Of a stretch of 18,792 bases of DNA, positions 15,692 to 18,792 are shown piece by piece (position 1 is the first letter of the stretch; every line of letters begins with the position of its first letter). A model generated the notes under the pieces. That model was given only the letters and a program-made list of their open reading frames with translations. It searched no databases and was not told the origin of the DNA. The position numbers were made by a program, and so were the translations under genes. Source of the stretch: an uncultured Garciella sp. (GTDB lineage: Bacteria; Bacillota; Clostridia; Eubacteriales; Garciellaceae); assembly GCA_900555725.1 (NCBI GenBank), contig USMD01000030.1, forward strand, positions 1-18,792, written 5' to 3'.

Positions 15692-15829
15692 TTATTTTGC
15701 CATCTTTACAATTGCCTCTGGAGTAAGAACTTCTTTTCTTCTTATTTTTCCCCATTCATCTGAATCATCGTCATTGTCTAAATAGGGTAAATCTGTTTTA
15801 TCCTTATCTTCTATATAAAATAAATATCC
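15692..15829 (-). pseudogene. gudD fragment relic
   Basis: The minus strand reads GYLFYIEDKDKTDLPYLDND, then DDSDEWGKIRRKE, then VLTPEAIVKMAK and a stop. This corresponds to codons 145-189 of gudD (12201-12335), with about 13 base differences over 135 bp (roughly 90% identity by eye). It has no start or remaining domains. It is a remnant of another glucarate dehydratase copy or of a recombination event, left between garR and the permease. Confidence 0.92.
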
Positions 15830-15878
15830 TATTTAGGTATCATGAAAATTTCCCTCTCTACTCTAATTTTTGCTTATA

Positions 15879-15912
15879 GATAGTCTAAACTGTTGCAACA
15901 GTTTAGACTATC
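15879..15912. repeat. 34-bp perfect palindrome without a spacer
   Basis: GATAGTCTAAACTGTTG is followed directly by its exact reverse complement. It lies 22 bp after the garR stop on the minus strand. The downstream tract on that strand (TATAAGCAAAAATT) is not a good U-run, so it is an atypical terminator. It could be a transcript-end stabilising hairpin or a protein binding site. Confidence 0.9.
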
Positions 15913-15934
15913 CTAATAATACTTTCAAAGCTTT

Positions 15935-16825
15935 TTATCTATCACTTTCAATGGTCAAATTGTTAATTTTTTCAAAATACTTAGCAATAGCTGAGTGATC
16001 TTGTTTTTCATATCCATCAATCTTTAGTCCTTGTAAAACTTCCATCACTTGTGCTGTAAATGGAATAGAAGCATTAATTTCATGGGATGTATCCAGAGCA
16101 TTTTGTAAATCTTTAATATGTAATTCAATTCTAAATCCTGGATCGAAGTTTCTTGATAATATCATTGGAGTCTTTGCATTCATTACAGTACTTCCTGCAA
16201 GTCCGCCTTTAATGGCTTGGAAAACTAATTCTGGGTCTACCCCTGCTTTTTTCGCTAATGCAAAAGCTTCACTTACTGCAACAATATTAAGAGCAACAAT
16301 CATTTGATTTGCTAGTTTTGTAATATTTCCTGCACCTGCTTCTCCTACATAAGTAACAGAGTCTGCCATAGTCATCATTAAATCATAATATTTATCAAAT
16401 ACTTCTTTCTTTCCCCCAACCATAACAGCAATTGTCCCGTCGATTGCTTTTGGCTCTCCACCAGATACTGGTGCATCTAAAAAGTCAACACCCATTTTCT
16501 CTAATTTTTCATTAAACTCACGACTTGCTACTGGGGAAATAGAGCTCATATCTATAACAGCTTTTCCCCTAGATAGTCCTTCTGCAATTCCATTTGCATC
16601 GAATAATGCAGAATTTACGTGGGGGGAATTTGGCAACATTGTAATGACTACATCAGAACTTTCTGCTACTTCTTTTCCATTAGCTGCTTTTTTAGCCCCT
16701 GCTTCTACTACTTCATTTACAGCTGCTTCATTAAAATCATAGGCTATTACTTCATAACCTGCCTTTAAAACATTTTTACACATCGGTTTCCCCATAATCC
16801 CTAATCCTATAAATCCTACTTTCAT
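15935..16825 (-). CDS. garR: 2-hydroxy-3-oxopropionate (tartronate semialdehyde) reductase
   Basis: 296 aa, beta-hydroxyacid dehydrogenase family (E. coli GarR is 294). It reduces tartronate semialdehyde to D-glycerate with NAD(P)H. The N-terminal dinucleotide fold GFIGLGIMGKPM (4-15) and the substrate-binding block DAPVSGGEPKAIDGT (117-131) are present, as is the catalytic Lys170 in AGNITKLANQ. These are all the signature elements of the GarR/GlxR/HIBADH group. The ATG at 16825 has AGGAG (16833-16837) seven bases upstream; an in-frame ATG two codons earlier (16831) is only one base from the same site, so it is rejected. It lies 51 bp after garD in the same direction, so they are likely co-transcribed. 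A 34-bp palindrome follows the stop. Confidence 0.93.
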   Translation of the reverse strand: MKVGFIGLGIMGKPMCKNVLKAGYEVIAYDFNEAAVNEVVEAGAKKAANGKEVAESSDVVITMLPNSPHVNSALFDANGIAEGLSRGKAVIDMSSISPVASREFNEKLEKMGVDFLDAPVSGGEPKAIDGTIAVMVGGKKEVFDKYYDLMMTMADSVTYVGEAGAGNITKLANQMIVALNIVAVSEAFALAKKAGVDPELVFQAIKGGLAGSTVMNAKTPMILSRNFDPGFRIELHIKDLQNALDTSHEINASIPFTAQVMEVLQGLKIDGYEKQDHSAIAKYFEKINNLTIESDR

Positions 16826-16876
16826 ATTCATTCTCCTCTCATCTTTTTATTTTTTATAATATTTACTCAATTTAAA

Positions 16877-18427
16877 TTAAGTAATTGGTGCCGGATTAAA
16901 AACCGCCAATTGATTATATAGTTGATATTTATCTGCACAAGTCTTTACTTCTCCACTAGCTATCTTTATAATCAATTCATAAATTTCTTCCCCTACTTCT
17001 TTTATTGTTTTTTCTCCAGAGGCAATAGTCCCTGCATTAATATCAATTAAATCAAGCCATTTGTTACTCAAATAGTTATTAGTGGAAACTTTAATAACAG
17101 GTACCTGTCTGAGATTATAAGTCGTCCCTCTTCCTGTTGAAAAAACCTGCAAAGTTATTCCAGAGGCAAGTTGTTGTGTACCGCAAACGAAATCACTTGC
17201 TGGGGTTGCAGCATAAGTCAATCCTGCTTTTTTCACTTTTTCTCCAGGAGCTAATACATCAATGATTTCAGAAGTTCCTGATTTAGCAATAGATCCCAAA
17301 GCTTTTTCAATTATTGTAGCCAAACCTCCTTTTTTATTGCCAGGAGAAGGATTTGCTGATCGATCGACTTTTCCTTCATTTAAGTAATTGTCGTACCACA
17401 ATAATTCATCGATTAGTTTTTTCTTTATACTAGGATCCTTTATTCTTTTTAGCAAAAGATGTGCTGCATCTCTCACTTCAGTAACTTCTGAAAACATGAC
17501 CTTAGCCCCAGATAAAACTAACAAATCAGCAGCATATCCTATAGCTGGATTTGCTGTGACCCCTGATAAAGCATCACTGCCTCCACATTGTAAACCAACT
17601 ACTAATTCGCTAACAGAACAAGGCACTCTCTTTCTAATATTTAATCTTTGAAGTATTTCTTCTGCCTTTTTACAGATTGCAGTTATCATAGCGAGAAATC
17701 CATTATATTCCTGTAGTACAACAATATTATTTTTATCTTCAATGTTACTAATATCAAATGCATCTTCAGGTGTGAATTTTTCACACCCCAGAGAAACGAT
17801 AAGTCTCTCATTTCCAAAGTTCGGATTATCTATTAAATTTCTTATAGTTCTTTTAGGTATTTCAGAATTTTCTGCATTAATAGCTACCCCACAACCATAT
17901 AAATGGTTTAAAGCTACTACATCATCTACATTTTGATATTTCGGAAGAAGCTCTTTTCTAATCTTGTCAGCTGCAGCATTAACCACTCCTTCTGCACATT
18001 GAACAGTTGTACTGATTGCCAGTATATTTCTTGTTCCTACTGTTCCATCTTTATTTTTGTGTCCTAAGAAAAATCTATCTGTAATTTTAGGACGATCTTT
18101 GAAGCGATAAAATTGGTTTGGATTTGAAACCGTATTTAAGTCATTTGATAATTTAGCAGGTTCTTTTATATAAAGCACCTTCTCATTAATCCATTGCCCC
18201 TTGCTCACTTCTTGATTGACATATCCAATAATTTCACCATATCTAATTACAGATTCACCTTTTTTCAAATTTTTAAGAGCAAACTTGTGACCAAAAGGTA
18301 TATTATCTTGCAATTCTAACTTATTATCAAGTATTGCACCTTTTCCTAATCCTTCATCATTTACTACAATAGCAACATTATCCTTCTCATTTACTTTTAT
18401 ATATCTAGAAACATCTAAATAACCCAT
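16877..18427 (-). CDS. garD: galactarate dehydratase
   Basis: 516 aa (E. coli GarD 523), UxaA family. It dehydrates galactarate (mucate) to 5-keto-4-deoxy-D-glucarate and needs a divalent metal. The N-terminal SAF-like domain (about 1-90) shows the NVAIVVNDEGL and VIRYGEIIGYV regions. The central and C-terminal domains carry GTVGTRNILAISTTVQCAEG, LNHLYGCGVAIN, GLQCGGSDALSGVTANPA, NPSPGNKKGGLA and ATPASDFVCGTQQLASG. The ending NQLAVFNPAPIT is nearly the E. coli GarD ending and separates it from altronate dehydratase (UxaA). AAGGAGGG lies 12-13 bases before the ATG; a closer ATG (ATGAGATGG) is out of frame. It is the first gene after the CdaR-like regulator and probably the head of the cluster. 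Confidence 0.95.
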   Translation of the reverse strand: MGYLDVSRYIKVNEKDNVAIVVNDEGLGKGAILDNKLELQDNIPFGHKFALKNLKKGESVIRYGEIIGYVNQEVSKGQWINEKVLYIKEPAKLSNDLNTVSNPNQFYRFKDRPKITDRFFLGHKNKDGTVGTRNILAISTTVQCAEGVVNAAADKIRKELLPKYQNVDDVVALNHLYGCGVAINAENSEIPKRTIRNLIDNPNFGNERLIVSLGCEKFTPEDAFDISNIEDKNNIVVLQEYNGFLAMITAICKKAEEILQRLNIRKRVPCSVSELVVGLQCGGSDALSGVTANPAIGYAADLLVLSGAKVMFSEVTEVRDAAHLLLKRIKDPSIKKKLIDELLWYDNYLNEGKVDRSANPSPGNKKGGLATIIEKALGSIAKSGTSEIIDVLAPGEKVKKAGLTYAATPASDFVCGTQQLASGITLQVFSTGRGTTYNLRQVPVIKVSTNNYLSNKWLDLIDINAGTIASGEKTIKEVGEEIYELIIKIASGEVKTCADKYQLYNQLAVFNPAPIT

Positions 18428-18583
18428 CTCATGTGTTACCCTCCTTCTATGTAGAAACTTAAACTTATTTACTATAATTTCTAAATTCTAGTACGCTTAA
18501 GTCCTAAAATGAATAAATGAATTTTTTATAAATCCATTGTTCTTCTTCTATCTATAATTCTAGGATAATTTTGGAACGAATTC
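18428..18583 (-). promoter_or_regulatory. garD upstream region
   Basis: This 156-bp AT-rich leader lies between the regulator's terminator and garD. On the minus strand TATAGT (18471-18476) is a possible -10, with a weak TTAAGC -35 at 18-bp spacing, about 44 bp before the ATG. A weak -35 would agree with dependence on an activator such as a CdaR-type protein, but no operator was recognised. Confidence 0.35.
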
Positions 18584-18645
18584 TATGTTCATTCATACAA
18601 AAAGAAACCCGTTACAACGGGTTTCTTTTTGTATGAATGAACATA
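18584..18645. terminator. bidirectional terminator hairpin, 30-bp perfect arms
   Basis: Two exact 30-bp arms (18584-18613 and 18616-18645) are separated by only two bases. The core AAAAAGAAACCCGTT / AACGGGTTTCTTTTT gives a G/C-rich stem top with an A-run and T-run on either side, so it can stop transcription in both directions. It lies 21 bp after the stop of the CdaR-like gene. Confidence 0.9.
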
Positions 18646-18666
18646 CTATTTTATTTTTTTGTCTTT

Positions 18667-18774
18667 TTACATATTCTCTCTAAATATATCAGCAAGATAT
18701 AAAATAACCATATTTTCCAAATTTTTAGGATTGTACCCAGTTATTTTTTTTATTTTATTTAATTTATACTGTAA
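18667..18774 (-). CDS. CdaR/PucR-type regulator, C-terminal fragment
   Basis: Only the last 36 codons are present, because the contig ends in adapter. The visible tail LQYKLNKIKKITGYNPKN, then LENMVILYLADIF and a stop at 18667-18669, matches the end of the PucR-type helix-turn-helix domain: (R/T)L-x-YRL-x-KIE-x-TG-x-(D/N)P-x-N-x-(E/D)-x-x-x-LYLA. CdaR (sugar diacid regulator) carries this domain at its C-terminus and activates garD, garPLRK and gudPXD in E. coli. Position immediately upstream of garD in the same direction makes a CdaR-like activator the best guess. The rest of the protein, including the diacid-sensing domain, is outside the window, so this remains a domain-level call. Confidence 0.72.
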   Translation of the reverse strand, partial: LQYKLNKIKKITGYNPKNLENMVILYLADIFRENM

Positions 18775-18792
18775 CTGTCTCTTATACACATC
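18775..18792 (-). other. Tn5 mosaic-end adapter (artefact)
   Basis: CTGTCTCTTATACACATC is the reverse complement of 18 of the 19 mosaic-end bases seen at 12-30. It marks the other end of the tagmented fragment. Confidence 0.97.

Overview
The window is AT-rich, with strong AAGGAGG-type ribosome binding sites and short intergenic gaps. The encoded proteins resemble low-GC Gram-positive (Clostridia/Bacilli) families, so an anaerobic or facultative Firmicute is the best guess; no species can be named. Positions 1-30 and 18775-18792 are not genomic. They are Tn5/Nextera mosaic-end adapter sequence in inverted orientation, so the real insert is about 31-18774 and the genes at both ends are cut by library preparation.

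Left region (31-2420): a 5-oxoproline module. The 5' part of an NRAMP-type transporter (YcsG-like) follows pxpA (LamB/YcsF 5-oxoprolinase subunit A) on the minus strand. A DUF1445/D-glutamate-cyclase-family gene (ycsI-like) is divergent on the plus strand. A 204-bp imperfect inverted repeat that can fold into one long hairpin lies between ycsI and the next, convergent gene.

Middle region (2421-8082): an APC-family amino-acid permease; a translationally coupled dtnK-pdxA2 pair (four-carbon acid-sugar kinase and 4-phosphate dehydrogenase, as in threonate/erythronate catabolism); and a divergent DUF362 protein with a C-terminal cysteine cluster. Two terminator hairpins with the same stem core bracket the dtnK-pdxA/DUF362 module. 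Beyond it lies a decayed AEC-family transporter pseudogene.

Right region (8083-18774): an apparently complete aldaric-acid (galactarate/glucarate) catabolic cluster, all on the minus strand. In transcription order it reads: 3' end of a CdaR/PucR-type regulator, garD (galactarate dehydratase), garR (tartronate semialdehyde reductase), a GntP-family permease, a GudX-like paralogue, gudD (glucarate dehydratase), a DapA/NAL-superfamily lyase, garK (glycerate 2-kinase) and a D-2-hydroxyacid dehydrogenase. Both dehydratases should give 5-keto-4-deoxy-D-glucarate. No GarL-type (HpaI-family) aldolase is present, and the DapA-family protein sits where the cleavage to pyruvate and tartronate semialdehyde would be needed. 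GarR and GarK would then produce 2-phosphoglycerate.

The most interesting irregularities are the apparent non-orthologous replacement of GarL, three 48-bp in-frame tandem repeats in the permease gene, a roughly 90% identical relic of gudD upstream of the permease, a 34-bp spacerless perfect palindrome after garR, and the 204-bp long-hairpin element. No phage, CRISPR array, rRNA or tRNA was seen.
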